From: Neonectria sp. B-13
Taxonomy: Eukaryota > Ascomycota > Sordariomycetes > Hypocreales > Nectriaceae
Assembly: GCA_002682825.1 (NCBI GenBank)
Contig: NOKP01000008.1
Location: forward strand, 1,599,595-1,663,594
Reading direction: 5' to 3'
DNA length: 64,000 nucleotides
Part shown: positions 53,839-64,000 of the stretch, one piece after another
Position numbering within the stretch: position 1 is the stretch's first letter
Layout of the letters: each line of letters starts with the position of its first letter
Notes under the pieces: model-generated
Databases searched by the model: none
What the model saw: the letters and a program-made list of their open reading frames with translations, nothing else
What the model was told of the DNA's origin: nothing
Translations under genes and position numbers: made by a program

Positions 53839-55920
53839 ATGGATTGCCAGGATAGGACACCATGGCCACTCTGGACGAATAAACCAATGCGGGATCCACC
53901 ATGTTGCTTTTCCCTTCCTCGCCTCAGTGCTCACCATGGCTCCCGTTGGGTTCGGTGGCTTGGCCAGGCCTCGTCATGCCAGTCATGGCCGATAAGATTT
54001 GCGACTCTGGTAGGCAGGAGTTTTGCTTTTTGGGCTCCGGGACCTGAACGTCGGCTTGGGGCTTGAGCTTGGATTAGCGAGGGACTTGGGGCTGCGGGCA
54101 TTGGAGACGACTGGACACTGGAGAACGGAGAGATGGGGAGATCTAGTGGCTGTGGATACTCCCTCGTCCGGGCAGAAGATTGGATGAGTTCCATTGAGGA
54201 ACCAACAAGTCGGAAACAATCGCATGCTCCAACGTGTTTAAAGCGGAAATTGTTGATCGTGCCCGCCGCCATCGCATGTATCTTTTACTGAGAACAAGTT
54301 CGTATGAAGTAAGTACTGTCCTTCTTACCATGTCTCGGCTTCGCCAGCATGCCTTTTCTTCGTGTCGGGTCCGTGCGGTTCGCTTGAGACGTGCCGCTGT
54401 GCTCGCGTGCCTGGATCGTGGGCTCTGAGTCAAGCCGTCTGTCGTTGAGCCCAACTAGAAGTTTCAGGCGTGGAATTTCCTAGCACAAGGAACCCGGTCA
54501 CATCTACGGAGTACCTGTAGGTTGACTGATTGTCGTTCCATTCAGAGGCGTCTGTTGAGAACCGGGAAGCATGGGCCAGAGCGATATGACATGACAGCGG
54601 CGAACTGACACCAACAGAAATCTTCGTCATTGGCAATTAATTGATTGACGGATTGGCAGTCCCCACGACACGAAGCAGGATAGAGTTCGTCACTGACTCC
54701 TGCCATGCTGGACGCAGTTAGCTTGGATGCACCAGCGGGTGACGATGCCGAGGCCACGGGAGGCTAGATGATTTCTCCTTGTCGATCAATCCGGCAATTT
54801 CCTTCTTCTTCCTCTCACCACATGCTGACAGCCAGCCGTATCTCTGGGTTGTCTCAATGTTGACTTTCTTTTCTTTTACCTTTCCCGAATCGCGTGTGCT
54901 TTCATACTCGCTGTACAGTAGTTATGATTCTGTGGTGAAAACGGCGGGCTGTCGATGCTAGGTGAGTCTAGACGATCTCAGAGCACCAGCAATTGTTCTT
55001 GGCGACGGTGTTACTATGGACTGGTGTGCACTCCGACCAGTCATAATACGCAGAACGTGCTTGCCGTTCTGGCGGCTGCCTCTGTTGCTGCTGCTGCTGC
55101 TGCTCCAGCTGGCGCTGGTGGCTCCTGCCTTCCCACACGCATGCAGCAGCGCAAGACGTGCATCCGGTCCCCGCCGGTCTCGCCCTCACGCCTTCCACGC
55201 CACACGCAAGCCAAGCCAAGCCAATAACGCCCATCAACGCCAGCAACGCCCAGCTTGGTGTATTGTGGCCCTTTTCTCAGCTGTCAAAGACACGAACACC
55301 GCCTAACAACAGGAACGCATTCCAGAACACCGCCCACCGCTGGGAGAGACCGGCCACAGTCCGTTCCGAGACGCACGGGAGGCTACGTACCCGAAATACC
55401 CCAGAGGCCACAGACGGGCAAGCCAGAGGAGTGACGGGGCGGAGAACCGATGCCGAGGACGAGCAACGACGAGCAACGATGGGCCACAACGACGTGCCTG
55501 TCGAAACAAGATGCAAGCTGGCCCTCGCCAACATCAGCGTCTAACCGTACTGTATGTCCTGCACGCAGTATGTACTAGTGCTCGCCCTATCCATGTCTGC
55601 GCTGTGGCATTCTTTGACTCTGCTCGTGCAGAACGAGCCAGGATCATGAAGCTTGAAGGCGTCCCTAGGCGTCCAAGACATTCAGGCTTGGACAGGGCGC
55701 CACCAACGATAGAAGAAAAAGTGCAAACTGCCAATCAGCCTATCTCGACCTGGCATGGAAATGCAACGCAAAAAACGTGCCTTGCGGTGCAACGAATAGT
55801 GGACTACTGTTGTGCGCAAATAGGACGCCCATATTTCGGGCTCTCGAGATGCAGTCACCGTTTCTGGCACTCTGCTTCATTCGTTCTTTGTCTCCAGTCG
55901 GATTCACGCACACTCCCTCT

Positions 55921-55947
55921 CTCACGCGCGCACTCACGCGCGCACGC
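55921..55947 (+). repeat. Alternating CG/CA tandem repeat
   Basis: CTCACGCGCGCA occurs twice in tandem, followed by CGCC. Alternating purine-pyrimidine sequence with CG steps could adopt Z-DNA. Confidence 0.8.
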
Positions 55948-56243
55948 CTAGCAATACAGACACATGCAATTGCACGCTTCCTGTGGTGCATACATCCAAA
56001 TGGGCCAAGTACGTCACCGCTAGTACACTTGTCCTCGGCTACCACGGTCCGTCATGTCTTCTATCCATCGCCCCCGTGAGGAGACGCAGCTTCATCGTAT
56101 GATCTCACCCCCTCTATAAACTTCAAAGGCAATAATTCGAAGTGCTAGCACCATGTCTCAGATATTGTTCCATCGGACAATCTCTCCCGGTCTGTCACAG
56201 AAGCGCTCTCTCTGGCAGAAAGTGAGCCTGATTGCGGCAAAGT

Positions 56244-56264
56244 CCCCAACTGAGCTACGGCGGC
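56244..56264 (-). other. tRNA 5'-half-like sequence (A-box relic?)
   Basis: On the minus strand a GCCGCCG acceptor-like 5' end is followed by TAGCTCAGTTGG, a textbook pol III A-box and D-arm start. The D-stem partner, anticodon arm and T-arm do not follow, so no tRNA can be folded. A truncated tRNA relic or chance. Confidence 0.3.
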
Positions 56265-59195
56265 GAAGAGTGTGGCTCCAGCACTAACACCACCATCACC
56301 ACAATCGACCGGCCCGGCTCGGACTCTGGGCGGACCACCGAGCGGGCCCCGTCCTTGCGAGCGAGCCCTGAATGGCTCACACCATGGTGAGGTGGATCAT
56401 TTGCCGACAGTGTTAGGCAGGGAGGCATTGGCGGCCGGAGGACCGCTAGCATCTCTCCGTGTTTTGGGGATCTGCAACCACCGACGTTATCGATTCAAGT
56501 GGCCTTTCCTCCAACCCCTGTCCGCCGTCTGGCGTTAGGACGGTGGACGGCTCCTGGGTATCCATTCTCTGGCCACCAACGTAGCTGCTCGGATCCTTGA
56601 TCCTATCGTCGACGGATGCCCACCTCCATCGCCAAGCATACGTCTGTGCCTCAACACTGCTGTCGTTTCCCAGCCAGCCTAGAAACCTCATCAAATGGGA
56701 CCGCTGATATAAGAGTTGCTGGACATAGCGACTGGGCAACCTGAAAACCTTACTGTTCCCAAACGTTGTTCTATATCTGGACGTCGCTGCGGGCGCGAAG
56801 TCTCAATGACTGTGGCCTCGGTCCGCTTCGACTTATCACATCGCATCGCATGACGTCGCAGCACCAGAGAGCGGAAGCTTCTCACGATGTGCGTGTTCTC
56901 AATACCACCTCAAACCAGCCCTAGATCAACGGGAATTTGCCCCAGCTTCCGGTGCTACACCATCACAGGTCTATTCCCGAGAGACTCCCACCACCAGGAT
57001 TGATCTCCTCGACTCATGCATGCAATGTTGCCAAAGGAGGGTAGAAGTACTGTATCTGCAACGAACCCCACCCGACATTCCCCTTTTTCGGTATCTAGGT
57101 ATGTATAATTCTCGGGCATCTGTAAAGTACGAATACTGTATACACGAATCAGCCACTCAGTGCCTTGCTTAAGGTAAGTATTTAGTTCCCACAGTCAGTG
57201 GAGTGGTGCTCGGCCTTGAGGTCAAGTGGAACCCCCCAGTCGGCTGCCCGCACCCATCATCCCAGTCCGCGCGCCTGGTCTGTCGTCTCTCTTCGTCTCA
57301 TTCACAGCCGACGATCGAGGCCACGGACCAACTCTTGTTCGCTTCGGATCAAGTCAAGCGGGGGTTGCTTTCTTCGACCCCCCCTGCGTTACGTCCCCCA
57401 TGGTCGTCGTCATGTCCGGCCGACACGGAGATGTGCTTGAGGTTCTGGATTTGAACAAATCGCCCGCAAATCGCCCGCCCCTTGGTGGGGAGACCGTTGC
57501 AGCAGAGGCGCCGGCCGGCAACGCATCGCACGCTGCCCCGTGTTCCGATTCGACTCAACTTGCTTGTTGTTCGATGTCCACTGCTGCATGAGAGCCTGGC
57601 ATGGCGACCCGAGTTCCTGCATCCAACGTGGCGGATGCTCACTGATCTAAGGTGGTCGACGCCCAGGCCGTCAAAAAACCAGGCCGGCGAGTTATCGGGC
57701 CAGAGTCGAGACCAACCCTGCAGTTGCAGGGGTGATGGTTTTGCGGTACAAGCCGGTACAAACGAGACCCAGCACCACCTCCGTCCAAGGCAAGTTAGGA
57801 GCCCTGTACCCTGAATGGGTGCAGTGCATCCTCCTGCAGGTGATGCGTACGCAGGCGTCCGCCGTCTGTGGCCGGGGTCCAGTCCCTTAGACAACGCTCA
57901 TTGAAACGTCGTTCCGCCGTAAGCGACGGTATACCCAGCAGCGTCGCTTCCCAATTGCAGCCCGTTCCGTCATCGTGCGAAACGGGCTAACACGGTTGGT
58001 AAATAAGACGGACATGCGGCGATATGACGAAGGACACTGCATCGTTGACAGAATTCTGCGGCAATTTCTCCACGGTGGTGCCGCCGGCCTGCCTCTAATT
58101 ACTACGTACGTGCCGTGCCTGTGAGCCAAGATCAACGGGCTTGTGTTGCATCGAGCCGGACGTTCATGCTTTGGCCTCCATTGTATCCCGTCCAGGTAAA
58201 CACGTTCCCAATTTCTCGCTCGTCACATCTCCCGGCAGGCACTCACTCAATAGTGCTTCGGGCAACGGACTGGGGCTCCAATCTCACATCGCATCCTTCA
58301 GCACGTCGCCCGATTCGAACATGTCTTTGGGTTGCCCGCGCTTGGATCCGAACGCTTGGTCGAATTCTCTCATCCCCTGCAAGTTCCATTGGACCCCAGG
58401 CTCGAGCAGCTCCCGCTTCCGTCTGCTCTCAAAATGGCAATCACTTGTCGCACTGCAGCCTACATGCTACGTCTGATATTCGATTATCGCCCTCCTTACA
58501 TGCTACCCGCTACGATGGCACAAAATGTGATTCGTCACATCCCCAGTTGCTCCAGTCCGTTGATCCTATCCTACAGAGTCTAGGCCTCGGTCCATGCCTC
58601 TTCCCTACGTGCGTCCAGGAAGTGAACGGCTGACGGAAGCGGCGGCGACGCAACGGTGAGGGTGATGAGAAACGACCCTGAATGCCAGAATACCTGATTT
58701 TCGGCATTGCATGGTCCTTCCGCGTAACACAAGCATCTTCGCTTGTGTGTTCATCGAGCCAGGCCTGATAAGTTGGACGGATACTAGGTAGTGGAATGAC
58801 GATCAACGAGTGGTCCAACCGACTTTATTGACGTCCGGGGTTACTCCACACAAAGCATTGCGGAGTGACCTAGCTCACACTTAGCCTGTTTGGTGCCACG
58901 CCGAGACATATTCGGACATGGTATCGTACAGTAATTACGGTATCGCAACGACGTCGTGCCTAGGGACTCATTTGCATGCATCTGGGCTGGAGTTTTCCCA
59001 TGCACATTCCCTGGGTTTTCACAATCGCCACTACGAAGCACATCCACGAAGACCGAGGCTGCCCGGGTGGCATTTTAGACTGGATACGGCGACCCCACCG
59101 CGGGATGCGAAACGGGAGCTGAAAATGACACTTGGGTGGTCTTCATGACGCAAAGTTCTGGCGCCACTGCTGATAAGGACTCGGCGTGTTGGTAT

Positions 59196-59224
59196 CGATG
59201 CTGATGCCGATGCTGATGCTGACG
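59196..59224 (+). repeat. GATGCT/GATGCC hexamer repeat
   Basis: Four to five imperfect GATGCT units. Confidence 0.8.
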
Positions 59225-60031
59225 CCCACCTCGAGAAGCTCCCCTGGAACGGTGTTCCTCGATCGCGGACGGGCTGCATGAGCATAGACTATTGGATGTC
59301 CTCCCAACATCGCCATCAGCGGCAGGTTTCCCAAAAAGGAACCCTGGATGGGAAGGGGGCGGCGCCGAAAAAGCAAAGCGATGCGTCTCACGGCTTGCAA
59401 CGGAAATCCGGGGCAGATGCGGAGACTCACTGCACAGTGACAGTGCTCCCATCCACAAAGGGCCCGGACCCCTCATCCCCGTTGAGAGGCTTGATTTTCC
59501 CCGCCAAACTAGGATATTGGCCTCTCGCCCAGGTCAGCCGTCCAATCACCCAACCGGTGCCCGGAAGCCTCCGTTCGCCCCAAGAAAAGATCAAGCCTTG
59601 TCATGCTGAAGGGGGTGACACAGGAAGAGAGGCTGGCTAATGAGTGAGGCGATGACAGATGTGAGAGAAACGCCACGGCGGTGAGGCGACGGCACCAGGT
59701 TGTGCAAGGCAAGGCTCCTTCAACGCTGATGTCAAGGGGGAACTGCGGGCACGGCTGTTGGTCGCGGCCGAGGGAGGCTGCGCTGCACGTCATTCTTGCG
59801 TCGTTGGTTGAGGACCACTGATGGCGATGTGCGGTCCTCGTGTGTGGTGGGAGTGGATGTGTGGCTGCCGGGGTTCTGGGCCAAAATGTTTCACTTCACG
59901 TCAAGATAAAGGTGTGTTGGTTGAGAGGTGCGAAACTTTGGTGGCATACCCAAGGATACCTTACCGTTGGTCTTAATATAAGAGTTCTGTACCTGCGATG
60001 TGCGCCGTTGGGCCGAGAATTTGGGACAGGG

Positions 60032-60077
60032 GGAAGGCTGAACGGATGGAGGCTGAACGGGTGGAGGCTGACGGTGA
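60032..60077 (+). repeat. 15-16-bp tandem repeat, three copies
   Basis: Units starting GGAGGCTGAACGG (first copy GGAAGGCTGAACGG) occur three times in tandem, the last copy diverging after GGAGGCTGA. Confidence 0.8.
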
Positions 60078-61074
60078 CGTCCCTCACCCGAGACGATGGT
60101 ACTGACTGGTATTCGCTTTCGGAGAGGCATCAGCCAGCTTAACACCCGCAGGTACACTACACCTGGCGTGGCGAGTCGAGGCGGTTCACATCGCCTCCAG
60201 CCAGCCCCTTTACGAAGTACTGACTCCCACACAACTATCTTATCCACTCCACCTCATCGGCCCTAGTCGACACCATCAGCACCGTTCTCGCCCATCGGTA
60301 CCCTTCATCTTGCAACTCACAAGCAAAGTGCGTGAGATCATCGCCCCCCACCGCATGTCTCGGGGGCTTACATTCCCGATTGTCCCATCTCCATGAACCC
60401 TTCATCTATTGTAATGCAGCACGCGGCCCCCCATCTGACGTCGCGACTACCAACTACCGGTTCTTGACGTGCCTCCTGAGTTTCGCGCTCGCTTTCCATG
60501 CCTTGGCTACGGTGTCTCGCGGCTTCACCATGAGCGCCACCCTTGCTAGGTGTCGGCTCTGCAGCCACACCTTGTTGACTCTCCGGATGGCGGGACCAGT
60601 GGTCTCGCCCATTCGGGACGGTGCGGTGAGTGACCCATCACGACGCGACGGTAAAGGGTGAGCACGAGGGGGTTGGGAGTTGTGGGAGTGGTTGAGACAC
60701 GGGGTCGGCTGACAAGCCATGTGATGTCTGATTTCCTCGTCCGCCTCCCATGGTTGGATGCGAAACTCATTCCTGTCACCGGGTGGGACCGGAAGCCAGG
60801 ACGAGGTGGAACTCTCTTGTCGTAAGAGCACGTCGTCGTCCTGCATGTCTCCGTCGCGACGCGACGCGGGTGAGGCTCAGCTTGGAAGTTGTGTGGGAAT
60901 CCTTGATTGATTTTCCGAGTTTTGGCGTACTAAGCTTATCGCCGAGGCTGGAACCATGGAATTTCCGAATGCCTGCCTTGGTCTGTGATTGAAGTGGTGT
61001 GTAAGAATGAGAGCGTGATTGCGCGTATCCGGTCGGATGCCTAGTCTCATGTCAACTCAACGGCGGGTCTCGGG

Positions 61075-62291
61075 CTATTGCTTGAGCCCGGTAAACTGGT
61101 TTCCCAGGACGTTGTTCATCCAAGACCCAACTACGGTGGCGTCGTTCTCGGCCATGCCAGTCTGGGCGAGCTGCTTGCTCCAATCGGGCACGTCGTACAA
61201 GGAGGTCGCCTCGAGCGTTGACATGCTTGGAGACTCCCCGTCAACAGTGAACTGGTCGATGACTCCGTGTCTGGCTTCGAGCCGTATCCCGAGCTGACGA
61301 TATGTTAATGGGTGCCTAGGACCCTAGTGGTGAAACTCACCTCGAAGGGCAACTTGGGCCTCTCCCGGGGGTCGTCCTCGTATGGAGTCGTTGACAACGT
61401 GAACCTCGGTGTCTGACCGTATATCCAGCTCCTGGACTGCAGCTCATCGTAACCCTTGCGGATGTTGGGAATATTGAGGGCCTCTTCGTCGACCCTCGCT
61501 CTGACCTGGCACTGGCCGTACATGCGGGCAAACTCATCCGCTACTGCTGCCTCAAACGCGGCGTTGTCGATGTCGACGTTTCGGACAGGGCTTCGCACAC
61601 TGTCAACGCCTCGGGTCTTGATGAAGGCCTCGGCGGGGGAACGCAGCATGCCCGAGATGTTGTCCAGGTTGGGACTCCGCAAGAGGCAAGTGCCGTGGTG
61701 CAGCGAACGGAGGCGCGTCAGCTTGTAGGCGGAGCCGGAGATCTTAAAGGTGCCAATGGGGTCACCGGGGACGTCCATGACAATGTCGTGTCGCTCATTA
61801 ACGCGTGTGTTGGGTCGGCCCAGGGCGGCGAGTGCGCGCACGACCATGTTGGCATGCCTGTCGCGGTCGAAGACAGCGGGTGGGCAGATGACGCTGAAGT
61901 TGACGTTGCCGCCGTCATGGAACACGGCGCCGCCTCCGGAGCGACGGCGGACGAGCTGGACAGGACCGCCAGTCCATTCTACGCTGGAGGGCGAGTCTCT
62001 GATCTGGGCGAGCCGAGGCAGGTTGACTTCCATCCAGGGGTTCTGGTTGCGGCCGAAGACGACACAGGGCGCGTTGGTGTAGAGGATGAGGATGGTGGAG
62101 TCGGCGGGCGTATTTTGCAGGAGGTGGTGCTCGATGGAGAGGTTAAGGAAGGGGTCCTGAGAGGCCGAGGTGTAGACCTGGATCTTGTTTGAGGGATGGG
62201 AGGCAGCCTCGGTGAAGCATCGCCGGGAGCTGGAAGAGGCGAGACCGGCGAGGCGTCTCGATGGCCGGACAAGGCGGTTGAGGAAAGCCAT
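61075..62291 (-). CDS. Mitochondrial lipoate-protein ligase A-like protein (lipoyltransferase)
   Basis: Attaches or transfers lipoic acid to E2 subunits of mitochondrial dehydrogenases and to GCV-H (LplA/Lip3/Aim22 family). Exon 1 (62291-61341, 317 codons) and exon 2 (61293-61075) flank a 47-bp intron (61340-61294, GTGAGT..CAG), total 389 residues. The N-terminus (MAFLNRLVRPSRRLAGLASS) is a good mitochondrial presequence. The BPL/LplA signature RRRSGGGAVFHDGGN is at residues 115-129, with FGRNQNPWMEVN before it and the adenylate-site segments KISGSAYKLTRLRSLHHG and CLLRSPNLDNISGML after it. The spliced tail (LGIRLEARHGVIDQFTVDGE) continues the accessory domain; unspliced reading would stop soon after the junction. 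Divergent from the chorismate synthase-like gene. Confidence 0.93.
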
Positions 62292-62973
62292 TGGGGGGTT
62301 ATGTAATCACCGCTGGATCAATGGGACATGGCCTTCCGTGTTCTGCGTGAGCTGAAAGAGCGACGCGAGTTGGTCTAGTTGCAAAGGCCTGCGTCGCGAG
62401 TTGTTGCGTTGCTGCGCATCGTGAGCTGGTGAGTCGAAGAGAGCGGAGTTGAGAAAACACAGGATCCAATGGTTGGGGACTCGACCCGCTGTGGCTTTAG
62501 CGGGCTTCAGGGGATGATGATGGACGGCAGCATCCCGGGCTGCAGCTGGGGTGGTACGGGCCTCGAACGTTTCCCCCCTTGCAGTTAGGAAGATGGATTA
62601 ATCATTACCCATGGGTTGAGTCTCAGAAGAGCCCTGGAGATGGCTTACACGAATTCGAATGATCAGTGCAATTGAACTGTTCCTGTTGTGGCAGTTGGAT
62701 TTTCATGTCTGCCTACTAATTATCCGTCGATTTCTTGAGGAATTAAAGCTAGCAAGCTGGGATCTAGATAGCCCAAAGCAGAACCTCCATCTGCCCATCC
62801 CATCGTTGACTGCCCCTCCCCCGCGCTCCTCGCCCTTGTCGCAAAACACCCGATTCTGACTCGCCCGAGATCGGATTTGCCCTGCTCTGACTCTTTCCAT
62901 ACCTCAACACCAAAACAAAACAAAAAGACCATCCAATCTCTACAACCCATCGCCAACTCCAATTGTCGCAGCC
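62292..62973. other. Intergenic, divergent promoter
   Basis: 682 bp between divergent starts. The right half is C/T-rich with A-runs just before 62974, as in fungal promoters. TGACTCG (62858-62864) and TGACTCT are near matches to the CPC1 site. Confidence 0.5.
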
Positions 62974-64000
62974 ATGTCCACCTTCGGACACTACTTCCGC
63001 GTCACCACGTACGTCTCTCTCTCCCTCCCCAATCGCTGCTGGCCGAACTGATCTAACTGTTCCCACAGCGCGGGCGAGTCCCACGGCAAGTCCGTCTCGT
63101 GCATCATCGACAACTGCCCGCCCAACCTGGCCCTCAGTGAGACCGATATCCAGCCCCCAGCTTAACCGCCGTGGCCCCGGCCAGTCCAGCATCACGACGC
63201 CGCGCAACGAAAAGGACCGCGTCACCATCCACTCGGGCACCGAGAACGGCGTCTCTCGGCACCCCCATCCTGCTCACCGTCCCCAACGAGGACCAGCGCC
63301 CCAAGGACTACGGCAACCAGACCATCGACCTCTACCCCCGCCCCAGCCACGCCGACTAGACCTACCTCGAGAAGTACGGCGTCAAGGCCAGCTCCGGCGG
63401 CCGCCGCAGCAGTGCCCGCGAGACCATCGCCCGCGTTGCCGCCGGCGCCGTCGCCGAGAAGTGGCTCAAGGAGGCATACGGCATTGACATTGTCGCATTT
63501 GTCACCTCGGTCGGCAAGATCAAGCTCTTCGGCGACGCCGAGGGCATGAGCTCCGACCCCGCCTTCCTTAGCCTCGCCGAGTCCATCACCAAGGCCAAGG
63601 TTGACGAGTTTCTCCCAGTCCGCTGCCCCAATGACGAGGCCAACCGCCGCATGGAGGACCGCATCGCCGAGCTGCGCGACCAGCACGACAGCACCGGCGG
63701 CTGCGTCACCTGCGTCATCCGCAACGCCCCCGTCGGTCTCGGCGAGCCCTGCTTTGACAAGCTCGGGGCCCTCCTCGCCCACGCCATGCTGTCCATCCCC
63801 GCCGTCAAGGGCTTCGAGATTGGCTCCGGTTTCCACGGCGCCGAGATGCTCGGCAGCGCCCACAACGACCCGTTCGTCGTCACCCCGGTCCTCGACGCCG
63901 CCGCCGAGAAGACGGGCATCCCCCGCTCCCGGCTGCAGACCAAGACCAACCACTCGGGCGGCATCCAGGGCGGCATCTCCAACGGCATGCCCATCTTCTT
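62974..64000 (+). pseudogene. aro2: Chorismate synthase-like gene with two frameshifts and an in-frame UAG, cut by the right edge
   Basis: Chorismate synthase makes chorismate from EPSP, the last step of the shikimate pathway. Exon 1 (62974-63008, MSTFGHYFRVTT) joins exon 2 at 63069 after intron 63009-63068 (GTACGT..CAG), giving AGESHGKSV. Conserved blocks continue to the edge: [86 protein letters not shown] and [12 protein letters not shown]. Lesions: an extra C in the run 63154-63158, a further shift at about 63251-63260 (consistent with 2 missing bases), and TAG at 63357-63359 in the HAD-stop-TY position. Unusual residues also sit at conserved sites (RRGPGQ for RRRPGQ, SGGRRSS for SGGGRSS). 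Three breaks in about 200 bp of otherwise well-kept sequence suggest a young pseudogene or poor local sequence quality. Without a second copy elsewhere, the latter would be expected for this biosynthetic gene. Confidence 0.85.

Larger units (their letters stand above)
51986..61074. other. Gene-poor region of 9.1 kb
   Basis: Left end (to about 52900) is the presumed promoter and 5'UTR of the kinase gene, including G-rich tracts at 52795-52815. Beyond that no frame resembles a protein family; all open frames are short, overlap on both strands and have arbitrary composition. Several short tandem repeats and one tRNA A-box-like sequence occur (listed separately). Noncoding transcripts cannot be excluded. 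Confidence 0.6.

Noticed and set aside
55511..58633. Several 100-180-codon frames on both strands
   Set aside because: No conserved motifs, mutually overlapping, typical of GC-rich random sequence.
63137..63187. An apparent intron (GTGAGA..CAG) that would remove the first frameshift in the chorismate synthase-like gene
   Set aside because: It would delete the conserved DIQPQLNRR-PGQ segment and leave the downstream sequence in the wrong frame.
1..64000. CRISPR arrays, prokaryotic operons, integrated viruses or a secondary-metabolite cluster
   Set aside because: No spaced repeats, viral genes, or PKS/NRPS/terpene core genes were seen; the genes are unrelated housekeeping functions.

Overview
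This is nuclear DNA from a filamentous ascomycete, most likely a Sordariomycete and possibly Hypocreales (the order is inference). Many genes carry one to five short introns of about 45-125 bp with GT..AG ends and CTAAC/CTGAC-type branch sites. Coding regions are GC-rich, genes lie on both strands without operons, and the products are typical fungal housekeeping proteins. There is one 100-N assembly gap (46239-46338). Exon boundaries were read by eye from splice signals, reading frame and family conservation.

Layout. 1-11543 is compact: IMA1 (minus, running off the left edge), DSC3 (plus), the exosome helicase MTR4 (minus), cytochrome c oxidase subunit COX8 (plus), a mitochondrial PPR protein (minus), mitoribosomal protein mS23 (plus, with a GC-AG intron) and ALG14 (minus). 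12156-15278 holds a six-exon Rho-like small GTPase gene interrupted by one in-frame UAG, and a two-exon FAD-dependent oxidoreductase. 16170-20610 is the inositol hexakisphosphate kinase KCS1. 20611-26814 has no convincing gene but contains a 149-bp element with terminal inverted repeats, resembling a MITE. 26815-36350 is a divergent pair: a large acidic protein of unknown function and the septation-network LRR scaffold (Cdc11/Nud1/SnaD type). 37866-40991 is a TBC RabGAP. 41376-47079 holds an enoyl-CoA hydratase/isomerase with a peroxisomal tail, cytosolic methionyl-tRNA synthetase and ALG2 (with the N gap). 48124-51985 is a CaMKK/Ssp1-like kinase. 51986-61074 is a 9-kb stretch without a recognisable gene, rich in short tandem repeats. 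61075-62291 is a lipoate-protein ligase, and 62974 to the right edge is a chorismate synthase-like gene with two frameshifts and a UAG.

Functional themes. ALG14 and ALG2 both act in assembly of the lipid-linked oligosaccharide at the ER. COX8, mS23, the PPR protein and lipoate ligase serve mitochondria. IMA1 and DSC3 are membrane proteins of the inner nuclear membrane and the Golgi/endosome. The SIN scaffold, the TBC protein and the kinase are signalling proteins.

The most interesting observation is the GTPase gene at 12156-13401. All six exons, five introns and reading phases are intact, but codon 170, where Rho-type proteins have Trp just before the DxxG motif, is UAG. One A-to-I edit would read it as UGG (Trp). 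Stage-specific A-to-I mRNA editing of this kind is known from Fusarium and Neurospora. The same protein has non-canonical G1 and G4 motifs and no CaaX box.
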